Assembly (NCBI GenBank): GCA_947497985.1
Contig: CANMIX010000003.1
Span: 310,001-374,000, forward strand
Reading direction: 5' to 3'
Source: an uncultured Paracoccaceae bacterium
Lineage (GTDB): Bacteria; Pseudomonadota; Alphaproteobacteria; Rhodobacterales; Rhodobacteraceae
DNA length: 64,000 bases
The position numbers and the translations under genes are program-made. Under the pieces are notes generated by a model, which was not told the origin of the DNA, made no database searches, and worked only from the letters and a program-made list of their open reading frames with translations. This document shows, one piece after another, positions 35,179-44,094 of the stretch (positions within the stretch are counted from its first letter, which is position 1; each line of letters starts with the position of its first letter).

Positions 35179-36414
35179 TTACAAACGACCCACCCCCTGT
35201 AGATCAGCAGCGCGATACCATGCGCGAATGGCGGCGCGTGCCTCGGCATCCATATAGGTCAGATTGGCAGGTGGCATGGCCTGTGTGACACCCGCCTGGA
35301 GAAAGATCGCACGCCCATTTCGCGCCACGTCTTCAGGGGTTTCCAGCAAAATCCCCTTGGGCGCGCGTCCGATCCCATCAAAGGAAGGCTCGCGCGCGTG
35401 GCACATGCTGCAATTGGTTGAAACGATCTCATGCACATCGCCAAAACCTTGGGTCTGGGCCAGCGTCTGGGCTGTGCCTTTCAGCGCGTAATCTTGGTCG
35501 CCTTCGCTTTCACGACCGGCCATCGACAAGAAAACCGCTGCGATGAACAGCAGGACCGTGACAATCCAGGTCCAGCGCGGATCACCTGCTTTGGCGTGCA
35601 TCGTGTTGAAGTAATGGCGGATGGTAACCCCCATGAGGAACACCAGCGCCGCGATCAGCCAGTTGTATTGGCTCGCAAAGGCTAGCGGATAGTGATTGGA
35701 CAACATCAGGAAGATCACGGGCAGGGTGAGGTAGTTGTTATGGGTCGAGCGCAGCTTGGCAATCTTGCCGTATTTGGGGTCGGGCTTGCGCCCTGCTTGC
35801 AGATCAGCGACCACGATTTTCTGGTTGGGGATGATGATGAAAAAGACATTCGCGCTCATGATTGTGGCGGTGAAAGCACCGAGGTGCAGCATCATGGCGC
35901 GGCCTGTGAAGACTTGGTTCAATCCCCAGCCCAAGATGACCAGGAACAGGAACAAAATAACCATCAACAGGGTGGGGCGTTCGGCGAGTGGCGAGGTGCA
36001 TAGGCTGTTGTAGAACAACCAACCGCCACCCAGAACCGCGGCAGAAAGAACCACGCCTTCATAGACGTCCAAACCCGCCTTGGATTGATCAATCAGATAC
36101 AGCTCACCACCGGCCCAATACACAACTGCCAAAAGGGCAAAACCCGACAGCCAGGTGGCATAGCTTTCCCATTTGAACCAGGTCAAATGCTCCGGCATGC
36201 GTGCGGGGGCGACCAGGTATTTCTGGATGTGATAGAAACCGCCACCATGCACCTGCCACTCTTCTCCGTCAGCAGGGCCGGGAATGTCGCGGTTCAAACC
36301 AAGATCTAGAGCGATGAAGTAAAAGGACGAACCGATCCATGCAATGGCCGTGATCACATGTGTCCATCTGGCCGCAAAGCTGAGCCACTCCCACCATAGG
36401 GTCAGATCCCACAT
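35179..36414 (-). CDS. puuD: Urate hydroxylase PuuD, membrane protein with C-terminal cytochrome c domain
   Basis: Oxidises urate to 5-hydroxyisourate and passes electrons to a c-type heme. 411 residues with about eight membrane helices starting 'WWEWLSFAARWTHVITAIAWIGSSF', a family hallmark, followed by a periplasmic c domain with 'STNCSMCHAREP' (CxxCH heme site near residue 334) and 'QAMPPANLTYM' supplying the likely Met ligand. It is divergent from the LysR gene and heads the purine degradation cluster. PuuD was described as the bacterial cytochrome-linked alternative to soluble uricase. Confidence 0.93.
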   Translation of the reverse strand: MWDLTLWWEWLSFAARWTHVITAIAWIGSSFYFIALDLGLNRDIPGPADGEEWQVHGGGFYHIQKYLVAPARMPEHLTWFKWESYATWLSGFALLAVVYWAGGELYLIDQSKAGLDVYEGVVLSAAVLGGGWLFYNSLCTSPLAERPTLLMVILFLFLVILGWGLNQVFTGRAMMLHLGAFTATIMSANVFFIIIPNQKIVVADLQAGRKPDPKYGKIAKLRSTHNNYLTLPVIFLMLSNHYPLAFASQYNWLIAALVFLMGVTIRHYFNTMHAKAGDPRWTWIVTVLLFIAAVFLSMAGRESEGDQDYALKGTAQTLAQTQGFGDVHEIVSTNCSMCHAREPSFDGIGRAPKGILLETPEDVARNGRAIFLQAGVTQAMPPANLTYMDAEARAAIRAWYRAADLQGVGRL

Positions 36415-36545
36415 ATATTACGCTCCTGTCTTTCGTGCTGTAATTTTGCGCAGCGTCCGTGTCGCTTGCTTTTGTAAGCCTAGCCAGAGTTGCATTTTTT
36501 CGGTATTCCTATGTATTGGCCAAGAGTATCAAAAAAATCGGTAAA
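36415..36545. promoter_or_regulatory. puuD-lysR divergent promoter region
   Basis: 131 bases between divergent start codons, the usual place for LysR binding and autoregulation. AT-rich near 36490-36545. I could not pick out one clear T-N11-A palindrome. Confidence 0.4.
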
Positions 36546-37490
36546 ATGTCCTACCTCGATAACATTCGCACCTTTGTCCGGGTGTATGAGCTTGGCTCCA
36601 TGTCTGCAGCGGGTCGCGATCTGCGGATTTCGCCTGCGGTGACCTCAGCACGTATTTCTCAGCTGGAAGACTATCTGAGTGTGCGCCTGTTTCAACGCAC
36701 CACCCGCAATCTGACGGCTACCGAACAGGGACGTGCCTTTTATCCGGGCGCGGTTGCGGTTTTGGAGGCGGTGGAAGACGCCGAGGCGCAAGTTATGAAC
36801 CTCACGGACACGCCGCGCGGGACTTTGTTTGTGGCGGCCCCTTTGGGGATCGGGCGGCGGTTGATTGCGCCTGCAATTCCTGAGTTTTTTGAGCTATATC
36901 CTGAAATATCGGTGCGTCTGCGTTTGTCTGACAGGGCGGTTGATTTGACAACCGAAGGCTTGGATCTGGCATTTTTCCTAGGACAGCCTGCGGATAGCAC
37001 GTTGAAAATGCGTAAGATCGCCGATTGTCACCGCGTGCTTTGTGCTGCACCTGGCTATGTCGATAAACACGGAATGCCAGAAAACGGCGATGATTTGGTT
37101 GGGCAGGGGCACAATTGTTTGAACCTTCGCTACCCCGGAGCTAGCGAATTTCAGTGGCAGCTTGAAACCGATCAGGGCGCGCGTCGGTTTGCCGTCGATG
37201 GTAGACATGAATGCGATGACGGGGATGTTCTGACCGATTGGGCCATCGCTGGCGAAGGCATCGCGCTGAAACCGATTTTTGAAATTGCGCCGTTGCTGTC
37301 ATCAGGGGCGCTGGTGCCCGTTGCCGTTCGGACACCGCCCGTGCCCGTTCAGATGGGCTGCCTTTATGCGCATCGCCGCCACCAAGATCCCAAAACCCGG
37401 CTGTTCTTGGATTTTATGGCTAAAAAAATGGGTGAAGCGGTACGCCATGCAGAGCAACAAGCCGAACAGCCGGTGGGCTCCCGCGCCTGA
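36546..37490 (+). CDS. LysR family transcriptional regulator of the purine cluster
   Basis: N-terminal winged helix: 'MSYLDNIRTFVRVYELGSMS' then 'AAGRDLRISPAVTSARISQLEDYLSVRLF' with 'QRTTRNLTATEQGRAF', then a periplasmic-binding-fold effector domain ('LFVAAPLGIGRRLIAPAI'). The ATG at 36546 places the HTH at the usual distance; an in-frame start at 36459 would add an unlike leader inside the promoter. Flanked by puuD and uraH, so urate or a metabolite is the likely effector. Confidence 0.9.
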   Translation: MSYLDNIRTFVRVYELGSMSAAGRDLRISPAVTSARISQLEDYLSVRLFQRTTRNLTATEQGRAFYPGAVAVLEAVEDAEAQVMNLTDTPRGTLFVAAPLGIGRRLIAPAIPEFFELYPEISVRLRLSDRAVDLTTEGLDLAFFLGQPADSTLKMRKIADCHRVLCAAPGYVDKHGMPENGDDLVGQGHNCLNLRYPGASEFQWQLETDQGARRFAVDGRHECDDGDVLTDWAIAGEGIALKPIFEIAPLLSSGALVPVAVRTPPVPVQMGCLYAHRRHQDPKTRLFLDFMAKKMGEAVRHAEQQAEQPVGSRA

Positions 37491-37529
37491 ATTCACCGCT
37501 AAAGCGGATGGATTACAGCCTTGGGCATA

Positions 37530-37547
37530 GCGCCGCTGACGCGGCGC
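37530..37547. terminator. GC-rich hairpin between convergent lysR and uraH
   Basis: Inverted repeat GCGCCGC-TGAC-GCGGCGC, 7-base stem and 4-base loop, between two convergent stop codons. No T-run follows, so a repeat element or weak bidirectional terminator is possible. Confidence 0.45.
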
Positions 37548-37555
37548 AGGGGCGC

Positions 37556-37912
37556 TTAGCTGCCGCGGTAGGTGGAATAGGCATAAGGCGACAACAGAAG
37601 CGGCACATGGTAATGGGCGTCAGCCTCGCTCATGCCAAAACGGATCGGGATCTGATCGAGAAACATCGGATCGTCGCCGGCCTGACCTGTGGCGCGCAGA
37701 TAGTCCCCGGCAAAAAACACCAGTTCGTAGGTGCCGGTTTTGAACTTTTCTTGTGGAAGGATTGGCGTGTCCGTGCGCCCATCGGCATTGGTGCGCATTT
37801 CCAGCAGCTTGCGATGGGAATTGCCGCTGACTTTGTAGAGCGCGATCAGCAGTCCCTCTGCGGGACATCCCCGCGCGGTGTCCAGCACATGTGTTGAAAG
37901 ATATCCGCTCAT
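37556..37912 (-). CDS. uraH: 5-hydroxyisourate hydrolase (transthyretin-like)
   Basis: Hydrolyses 5-hydroxyisourate to OHCU, the step after PuuD. 118 residues, with 'GYLSTHVLDTARG' (catalytic His), the Arg-containing 'NADGRTDTPIL', 'HYHVPLLLSP' and the invariant C-terminal tetrapeptide YRGS. ATG 37912 gives the usual N-terminus; an ATG three codons upstream is possible. Divergent from puuE-uraD. Confidence 0.95.
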   Translation of the reverse strand: MSGYLSTHVLDTARGCPAEGLLIALYKVSGNSHRKLLEMRTNADGRTDTPILPQEKFKTGTYELVFFAGDYLRATGQAGDDPMFLDQIPIRFGMSEADAHYHVPLLLSPYAYSTYRGS

Positions 37913-38067
37913 TGCGCGCACTCCATGCTTAAGTCTTCAGCAGGACATTGCCCGAAGGCCTGCGTGATAGCAATTTCCCAGACATCTCGACAGCTTTCGG
38001 GAAAATTTGAAAAACCGCGCGCAGCTTTTGGCTTAATACTACAAGAACACCTTTAGGAAGAGCACAA
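37913..38067. promoter_or_regulatory. uraH / puuE-uraD divergent promoter region
   Basis: 155 bases between divergent genes of one pathway. AGGAAGAG lies just before the GTG at 38068. A shared LysR-type site is likely but was not pinned down. Confidence 0.35.
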
Positions 38068-39510
38068 GTGAGTCCGATGACGGCGACAGACATGCCCCCG
38101 CGCTACCCTCGTAATATGACAGGTTATGGTGCTGTTCCACCCGCTGCACAATGGCCGGGCGGAGCAAAGGTCGCTGTACAGTTTGTTCTGAACTATGAGG
38201 AAGGTGGCGAGAACAACATCCTGCACGGCGATGCGGCGTCCGAAGCGTTTTTATCCGATATTCCGGGGGCCGCACCATGGGGGGGGCAGCGGCATTGGAA
38301 CATGGAGTCGATCTATGAATATGGCGCCCGCGCCGGGTTTTGGCGTCTGCACCGTATGTTCACCGGGGCCGGAATTCCAATCACCATCTACGGCGTCGCC
38401 ACCGCACTGGCGCGTGCGCCCGAACAGGTTGCCGCCATGTTGGAGGCGGAGTGGGAAATTGCTTCGCACGGGCTGAAATGGGTAGAACACAAAGATATGT
38501 CCGAGGAGGAAGAAAGATCCTCCATCGCAGAGGCGATCCAACTGCATACCGAAGTCACCGGCACTCGCCCCCGTGGCTGGTACACCGGGCGTTGTAGCGT
38601 CAATACAGTGCGTCTTGTCGCTGAAGAGGGCGGGTTTGACTATATTTCGGACACCTATGACGACGATTTGCCCCATTGGATAGAAGTCGATGAGCGCGAC
38701 CAGCTGATCATTCCCTACACGCTGGAAGCCAATGACATGCGCTTTGCCACGGCACCGGGGTACACAACCGGCGAGGAGTTCTTTCAGTATCTCAAAGACG
38801 CGTTTGATGTGCTTTACGCCGAAGGCGAAGCGGGCGCGCCCAAAATGATGTCGATCGGCCTTCATTGCCGGTTGATCGGCAGACCAGGCAAAGCAGCCGG
38901 GTTGCAAAGGTTTATTGACTATATTCAGGGGTTTGGCGACGTCTGGTGCCCGCGACGTATCGATATTGCCGAACATTGGAACAAGACCCATCCGCCGCAA
39001 CGATTTGCGCGACCACATCAGATGGAACGCGACGCGTTTGTTGCAGCCTATGGCGGCGTTTTTGAACACAGCGCATGGGTGGCTGAAGGCGCGCATGCGC
39101 TGGAACTTGGCCCAGCACATGACACCGCGCTTGGTCTGCACAATGCGATGTGCCGGAGTTTCCGGCGTGCCAGCGAGGCTGAGCGAAAAGCCGTGTTGGT
39201 GGCGCACCCCGACCTGGCTGGAAAACTGGCTGCGGCCAAACGGCTCACGGTTGAGAGCACATCTGAACAGGCCTCAGCGGGCCTAGATGCCTTGACGGAT
39301 GACGAACGCGCTACATTCACCAAGCTCAACACGGAATATACAACCAAATTTGGCTTTCCCTTTATCATCGCAGTACGTGACAACGACAAAGCATCCATCC
39401 TGTCAGCATTCCAGAAACGAATTGCCAACGCGCAGGCCGTGGAATTTGCCGAGGCCTGCCGACAAGTGGAACGCATCGCCTTGTATCGTTTGAAAGACAT
39501 GTTGCCATGA
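38068..39510 (+). CDS. puuE: Fusion of allantoinase PuuE and OHCU decarboxylase UraD
   Basis: 480 residues. About 1-305: polysaccharide-deacetylase-fold allantoinase, with 'FVLNYEEGGENNILHGD' and 'WYTGRCSVNTVRLVAEEGG' and 'SIGLHCRLIGRPGKAAGL', as in PuuE. About 315-478: UraD-type decarboxylase, with 'FVAAYGGVFEHSAWVA', 'VLVAHPDLAGKLA' and 'FGFPFIIAVRD'. The two domains act on consecutive steps in the opposite linear order: UraD makes S-allantoin from OHCU, PuuE opens it to allantoate. GTG 38068 has a good AGGAAG site; ATG 38077 is an alternative. Its stop overlaps allA (ATGA). Confidence 0.93.
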   Translation: MSPMTATDMPPRYPRNMTGYGAVPPAAQWPGGAKVAVQFVLNYEEGGENNILHGDAASEAFLSDIPGAAPWGGQRHWNMESIYEYGARAGFWRLHRMFTGAGIPITIYGVATALARAPEQVAAMLEAEWEIASHGLKWVEHKDMSEEEERSSIAEAIQLHTEVTGTRPRGWYTGRCSVNTVRLVAEEGGFDYISDTYDDDLPHWIEVDERDQLIIPYTLEANDMRFATAPGYTTGEEFFQYLKDAFDVLYAEGEAGAPKMMSIGLHCRLIGRPGKAAGLQRFIDYIQGFGDVWCPRRIDIAEHWNKTHPPQRFARPHQMERDAFVAAYGGVFEHSAWVAEGAHALELGPAHDTALGLHNAMCRSFRRASEAERKAVLVAHPDLAGKLAAAKRLTVESTSEQASAGLDALTDDERATFTKLNTEYTTKFGFPFIIAVRDNDKASILSAFQKRIANAQAVEFAEACRQVERIALYRLKDMLP

Positions 39511-40001
39511 CCCATGCGCGGATCATAACGATCGAGCCGATAACGGCGACTGGGATTGCGCCCTTTGGTGATTTGCTTGAAACAACGGGTGCGCCCGACA
39601 AGATCATCAATCAAGGCTTCTGCGGCCGTTTCCATGATCGTGCGGATTTGGATTTTTCGGACGGCCGCGCAGGGATTAGCCTGTTTCAGGCCGAGCCACG
39701 TTCGCTTCCCTATACGCTAGATATGATGGAACGTCATCCTGCAGGCAGCCAGGCGTTTATCCCCATGAGCGCGCAGGGGTTTTTGGTGATCGTTGCACCT
39801 GATGTCGACGGCACGCCTGGCCTGCCCTTGGCGTTCGAAACACAGGCAGGGCAAGCGATAAATTTCCACCGTGGCACCTGGCACGGGGTGCTGACGCCGC
39901 TGCATGCACCAGGTTTGTTTGCCGTGGTGGACCGGATCGGCAGCGGAGAGAACCTGGAAGAACATTGGTTCGATCAACCGTTTGAAGTGCAGCGCCCATA
40001 A
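39507..40001 (+). CDS. allA: Ureidoglycolate lyase
   Basis: Splits ureidoglycolate to glyoxylate and urea. 164 residues with 'APFGDLLETTGAPDKIINQG', 'ISLFQAEPRSLPY', 'MERHPAGSQAFIPM' and 'INFHRGTWHGVLTPL', all standard AllA blocks with the cupin His residues. Coupled to puuE-uraD by an ATGA overlap. Confidence 0.95.
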   Translation: MTHARIITIEPITATGIAPFGDLLETTGAPDKIINQGFCGRFHDRADLDFSDGRAGISLFQAEPRSLPYTLDMMERHPAGSQAFIPMSAQGFLVIVAPDVDGTPGLPLAFETQAGQAINFHRGTWHGVLTPLHAPGLFAVVDRIGSGENLEEHWFDQPFEVQRP

Positions 40002-40022
40002 GGCGTTGCGAGAGATTTAGTA

Positions 40023-40059
40023 AAAGGGGACAGCCCAAAAAGAGGCTGCCCTTTATTTT
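40023..40059 (+). terminator. Rho-independent terminator after allA
   Basis: Stem AAAGGG + CAGCC pairing with GGCTG + CCCTTT (2-base GA bulge), loop CAAAAAGA, then a T-rich tail TTTATTTTA. It ends 24 bases before the permease start, so it may attenuate read-through into it. Confidence 0.7.
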
Positions 40060-40083
40060 ATGCAACAGAGAGGTACAGTCCTG

Positions 40084-41442
40084 ATGTCAGACAACACGCT
40101 CGGCACGCCAGAAGATCTGCGCGACCCGAACTATATGCCCCCATTGGGGCAGGCCATCCCGTTGGGAATACAACATGTCTTGGCGATGTTTGTGTCCAAT
40201 GTGACGCCAGCGATCATCATCGCGGGGGCCGCCGGGTTTGGGTTTGGTTCCAACTCACCCGATTTCCCAGAACTTTTGTACATGATCCAGATGTCGATGT
40301 TGTTTGCGGGCGTTGCGACGTTGCTTCAAACATTGACCGTTGGACCGGTGGGAGCGGCATTGCCGATCGTGCAGGGCACCAGTTTTGCCTTTTTGCCGAT
40401 TATGATCCCGCTGGTGGCTGGCAAAGGCGTCGACGCGCTTGCGGCCCTTTACGGCGGTGTGGTGATTGGTGGGTTGTTCCACGCGGTTTTGGGCTTGGTG
40501 ATCGGCAAGATCCGCTTTGCGCTGCCTCCACTGGTGACTGGATTGGTCGTGACAATGATTGGTCTGTCGCTGGTCAAAGTCGGCATCCAATATGCAGCCG
40601 GGGGCGTTCCCGCAATGAACCAGCCGGAATATGGCTCGCTGTTGAATTGGTCGGCTGCTGGCGTGGTGATTTTGGTGACCCTTGGCCTCAAATTCTACAC
40701 CAAGGGAATGCTATCAGTCGCCGCCGTTTTGATCGGACTAATCGCGGGCTACATTTACGCGCTGATGGTGGGGATGATCACGTTTGAGGCAATTGGTACC
40801 AGCTGGTCCCGGGCGGCCAATTTCGCACTGCCGGTTCCGTTTAAATATGGGTTTGAGCTGTCTTTTGCAGCCGTGCTTGGCTTTTGCCTCATGGCGTTTG
40901 TTTCTGCTGTTGAGACCGTAGGAGACGTGAGCGGCATTACCAAAGGTGGCGCTGGGCGTGAGGCGACCGACAAGGAGATCGAAGGCGCGACCTATGCTGA
41001 TGGGGTTGGATCGGCCTTGGCGGGATTGTTCGGCGGCCTGCCGAACACCTCGTTCAGCCAGAACGTGGGACTGATTGCGATGACGGGCGTGATGAGCCGC
41101 CACGTGGTGACAATCGGGGCGCTGTTTTTGATCCTATGTGGTTTGGTGCCAAAAGTTGGTGCGTTGATCCGCACGGTCCCGATCGAAGTGTTGGGCGGAG
41201 GTGTCATCGTTATGTTTGGCATGGTGGCTGCGGCTGGGATTTCGATGCTGTCCGAGGTGGTGTGGAGCCGTCGCAACATGGTGATTTTTGCCATCGCCTT
41301 GTCTGTCGGCCTGGGTCTTCAACTGGAGCCCAATGCAGTACAGTATCTGTCAGGGTCTGCCCGAATTTTGATGACCAGCGGCCTATTGCCTGCTGCGGTG
41401 ATTGCGATCGTTTTGAACCTGGTTCTGCCAGAAGAGATTTAA
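40084..41442 (+). CDS. NCS2-family uracil/xanthine/urate permease
   Basis: About 452 residues and 12-14 membrane helices. Family signature 'MPPLGQAIPLGIQHVLAMF', 'PIVQGTSFAFLP', 'ETVGDVSGITKGG' and 'FGGLPNTSFSQNVGLIAMTGV' (the second NCS2 motif with Asn and Gln). Context points to urate or xanthine uptake for the pathway. ATG 40084 fits the family start and has AGAGAGG upstream; an ATG at 40060 falls in the terminator tail. Confidence 0.92.
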   Translation: MSDNTLGTPEDLRDPNYMPPLGQAIPLGIQHVLAMFVSNVTPAIIIAGAAGFGFGSNSPDFPELLYMIQMSMLFAGVATLLQTLTVGPVGAALPIVQGTSFAFLPIMIPLVAGKGVDALAALYGGVVIGGLFHAVLGLVIGKIRFALPPLVTGLVVTMIGLSLVKVGIQYAAGGVPAMNQPEYGSLLNWSAAGVVILVTLGLKFYTKGMLSVAAVLIGLIAGYIYALMVGMITFEAIGTSWSRAANFALPVPFKYGFELSFAAVLGFCLMAFVSAVETVGDVSGITKGGAGREATDKEIEGATYADGVGSALAGLFGGLPNTSFSQNVGLIAMTGVMSRHVVTIGALFLILCGLVPKVGALIRTVPIEVLGGGVIVMFGMVAAAGISMLSEVVWSRRNMVIFAIALSVGLGLQLEPNAVQYLSGSARILMTSGLLPAAVIAIVLNLVLPEEI

Positions 41443-41452
41443 GTTTAGCTTG

Positions 41453-41534
41453 CGGGCGGGAGTACTCCCGCCCGTCGGCAGCAATGAAACATTGCGCCCT
41501 CCCGTTGGGCCAAGCGCCGCGCGATGCGCGGCGC
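41453..41534. terminator. Three consecutive hairpins between convergent permease and GAPDH genes
   Basis: A 22-base perfect palindrome at 41453-41474, a GCAATG-AAA-CATTGC hairpin at 41481-41495, and GCGCCGCGC-GAT-GCGCGGCGC at 41514-41534. They fill the 112-base gap between convergent stops and could terminate in both directions. The last one shares TTGGGC..AGCGCCGC with the hairpin at 37530. Confidence 0.6.
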
Positions 41535-41554
41535 ACACTGACCTTGAGGCGACG

Positions 41555-42538
41555 TTAGTCGGCCATAAGGCGGGCGACATCGATCATCCGCGCCGAAAAA
41601 CCCCATTCATTGTCGTACCAACCAAAGACACGAAGTTGTCGGTCATCGATCATCCGCGTTTCAGGTCCCGCAACGACAAGGGACTCTGGCCGTGCGCGAA
41701 GGTCTGACGACACCAGGGGCTGATCTGTCCATCCCAATACGGATGAGGCAGTGACGCGCGCTTTCAACTCTTGCTCCAAGACATCAATTGCTTGTGGACG
41801 TGTCAGTTGCACCACCAAATCCACGGCTGAAACCGACGCGGTTGGCACCCGCACAGCCGCGCCGGAAATGCGCCCTTTTAGATGCGGCAATACTTCCTCG
41901 ATCATATGGGTAGCCGATGTGGTTGTTGGCACCATCGACAGAGCCCCTGCGCGTGAGCGGGCAAAATCCCCACGCGGTGCGTCGACCATGGGCTGTGAAT
42001 TCGTATAGCAGTGAATTGTCGTCATATGGGCGCGGTCGATACCGGCGATGTCATCAATAAGACGGGTTAGTGGTGCCAGCCCGTTGGTTGTGCAGGACGC
42101 ATTCGAGACGACCTGAGCAGCGCCAAGGTCAGCCTCGTTCGCCCCTAGTACACAGGTGAATTCCGCAGCTGGAGAGGGGCCGGAAATCAGCACTTTGGCG
42201 GCACCTGCGGTTAACCCACGCCGCGCCACGTCGGACGTGCGGGCAATGCCGGTACATTCCAGAACGACGTCCACGCCGTTCAGGTCGAGATCGGTGAGGG
42301 TGGCGGTGTGGCACAGCGGGATGGTTTTACCCATCACCTGAAGCGCACCGCCCTCCAAACTGACCTCATGTGGAAACGGCCCAAACGTGCTGTCGTATTG
42401 AAAGAGGTAGGCGCAGATCTCAGGCGTTGCGATGTCATTGATCATCACAACTTCGATCCCATCGCCGCGCGAGGTTGTCAGCAGCTGACGCAAAATGGCT
42501 CGACCGATACGGCCAAACCCGTTGATCGCGATTCTCAT
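41555..42538 (-). CDS. gap: Glyceraldehyde-3-phosphate dehydrogenase family protein
   Basis: NAD-dependent phosphorylating dehydrogenase, 327 residues: Rossmann 'INGFGRIGRAILRQL', 'INDIATPE' (Asp for NAD), 'VSNASCTTNGLAPL' (catalytic Cys near 150), 'TIHCYTNSQPMVDAPR' (catalytic His), 'AGALSMVPTTTSA' and 'WYDNEWGFSARM'. A good AGGAGAG site precedes ATG 42538. The 'HCYTNSQ' region is GAPDH-like rather than erythrose-4-phosphate dehydrogenase-like, but the second is not excluded. Its place inside a purine-degradation cluster suggests an accessory copy, perhaps for carbon from glyoxylate, or chance adjacency. Confidence 0.85.
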   Translation of the reverse strand: MRIAINGFGRIGRAILRQLLTTSRGDGIEVVMINDIATPEICAYLFQYDSTFGPFPHEVSLEGGALQVMGKTIPLCHTATLTDLDLNGVDVVLECTGIARTSDVARRGLTAGAAKVLISGPSPAAEFTCVLGANEADLGAAQVVSNASCTTNGLAPLTRLIDDIAGIDRAHMTTIHCYTNSQPMVDAPRGDFARSRAGALSMVPTTTSATHMIEEVLPHLKGRISGAAVRVPTASVSAVDLVVQLTRPQAIDVLEQELKARVTASSVLGWTDQPLVSSDLRARPESLVVAGPETRMIDDRQLRVFGWYDNEWGFSARMIDVARLMAD

Positions 42539-42665
42539 GGGCGCTCTCCTTGACCCAGTGCACGCAGCGGCGCTGCATCCGGCACATTTTGATCATATCA
42601 ATGCAGCGCGTTGTTTCAGAGAGCAAGAACGCAATTGTATCCGCGACAATGCCGCGGACTGCGGG

Positions 42666-42983
42666 CTAGTTCGGGCAGATTAGCGTGCTGTGATAGTCGC
42701 CGTTGTCTGTGCGATACATCGTATCATAGTTCGCCGTACAACCGGTTGCACCGCGATAGGCGCGCATGGCCTGGCGTACGGTTAAGAGCGATGGTGCACG
42801 GAACGGCAACAGCTCAACATTCTGGCGTCTCGCGACATGTTCACCGGGCACCCGGCTTGATGACCAAACAAGCCAGTCCCGCCCGAGGACGTTGACCTGA
42901 TTGACCTCGCCCTGCGGCTCTTCTGCTTGTGCCAATGTGGCGCAGCTCAGCGCCAACACCGCCGCAATGTAAATAACGCGCAT
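42666..42983 (-). CDS. Small secreted protein of unknown function
   Basis: 105 residues with a clear signal peptide 'VIYIAAVLALSCATLAQA'. The mature part has 'RQAMRAYRGATGCTANYDTMYR' and ends 'HSTLICPN', two Cys that could pair. GGGGAGAGGGAAG precedes the ATG at 42983. No family recognised. Confidence 0.7.
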   Translation of the reverse strand: MRVIYIAAVLALSCATLAQAEEPQGEVNQVNVLGRDWLVWSSSRVPGEHVARRQNVELLPFRAPSLLTVRQAMRAYRGATGCTANYDTMYRTDNGDYHSTLICPN

Positions 42984-43091
42984 CTTCCCTCTCCCCGTGT
43001 CTGAAAGTCTCAGTCTCAAATTTAGTGTAGTGCAAAATGGAATATGTCCAACCTACGACCAAATAGGAGATCTGGGCAAGGGGCATGTCAA

Positions 43092-43922
43092 TTAACGCAG
43101 CGGTGCCAAGGGCATATGGCGGTTCACATCCTTGTACAACAGATAGCGGAACCGCCCCGGTCCACCTGCGTAACAGGCCTGTGGGCAAAAGGCGCGGAGC
43201 CACATAAAGTCGCCAGCTTCGACCTCAACCCAATCTTGGTTGAGCCGATAGACCGCTTTGCCTTCCAGCACATACAGTCCGTGTTCCATCACGTGGGTCT
43301 CCGCAAATGGGATGACACCGCCGGGTTCAAAGGTGACGACGGTGACATGCATGTCGTGGGACATGTCCTCGGGATCCATGAAGCGGGTGGTTGCCCAAGT
43401 GCCATCTGTGCCGGGCATCGGGTTCGGGGAAATGTCTTGTTCCTGCGCAACAAAGGGGGCAGGGGGCGTGACGCCTGGCGCTGCTTGCCAGGCCTTGCGG
43501 ATCCAGTGAAAACTGCAAGTTGCCTGGTCGCTATTGATCACCGACCAATCCATGCCCGCCGGGATGAAGGCAAAACCGCCCGCGGTCAGGGTGTGCGTGG
43601 TTCCTGCGATCGTGACGTCCACGGCGCCTTCGGTAACGAAAAGAGCCGCCTGCGCAGCGGGATCTGTTTCAGGCTGTGAGGAGCCGCCGCCGGGTTGCAG
43701 CTCGACGATGTATTGGGAAAAGGTCTCTGCAAACCCGCTTAGAGGGCGGGCCAGAACCCACATGCGCATACCTGTCCATCCGGGCAAAAAGGACGTTACG
43801 ATATCGCGCATGGTTCCTTTGGGGATTACCGCATAAGCATCTGTAAAGACAGCGCGATCCGTCATGATTTGGGTCTGCTCGGGCAGCCCGCCCTTTGGGG
43901 TGAAATAGGGCTGTCCTGTCAT
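43092..43922 (-). CDS. allE: (S)-ureidoglycine aminohydrolase (double cupin)
   Basis: Releases ammonia from ureidoglycine to give ureidoglycolate, the AllA substrate. 276 residues, two cupin repeats: 'YIVELQPGGGSSQPETDP' with 'GGFAFIPAGMDW', then 'VVTFEPGGVIPFAETHVMEHGLY' with metal ligands and 'GDFMWLRAFCPQACYAGG'. GGAGG lies about eight bases before ATG 43922, which is preferred to an upstream start at 43979. Sits between the small secreted protein and the IclR regulator on the same strand. Confidence 0.93.
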   Translation of the reverse strand: MTGQPYFTPKGGLPEQTQIMTDRAVFTDAYAVIPKGTMRDIVTSFLPGWTGMRMWVLARPLSGFAETFSQYIVELQPGGGSSQPETDPAAQAALFVTEGAVDVTIAGTTHTLTAGGFAFIPAGMDWSVINSDQATCSFHWIRKAWQAAPGVTPPAPFVAQEQDISPNPMPGTDGTWATTRFMDPEDMSHDMHVTVVTFEPGGVIPFAETHVMEHGLYVLEGKAVYRLNQDWVEVEAGDFMWLRAFCPQACYAGGPGRFRYLLYKDVNRHMPLAPLR

Positions 43923-44094
43923 GGCCGAAGCCTCCGTTTGACTGTGTGAGACGATAACTATGCCGATGTTGGATCGCATCGGAAAGCCAAGCGGTAGGAA
44001 TAGCAGTCTTTGGATTTATTTGAAAACGCCGTCGCATGCCTTGCGGTGCATGCCGTCGATTCGAAGGCGATCCGGTTCATAGCGCGCCAAAATC

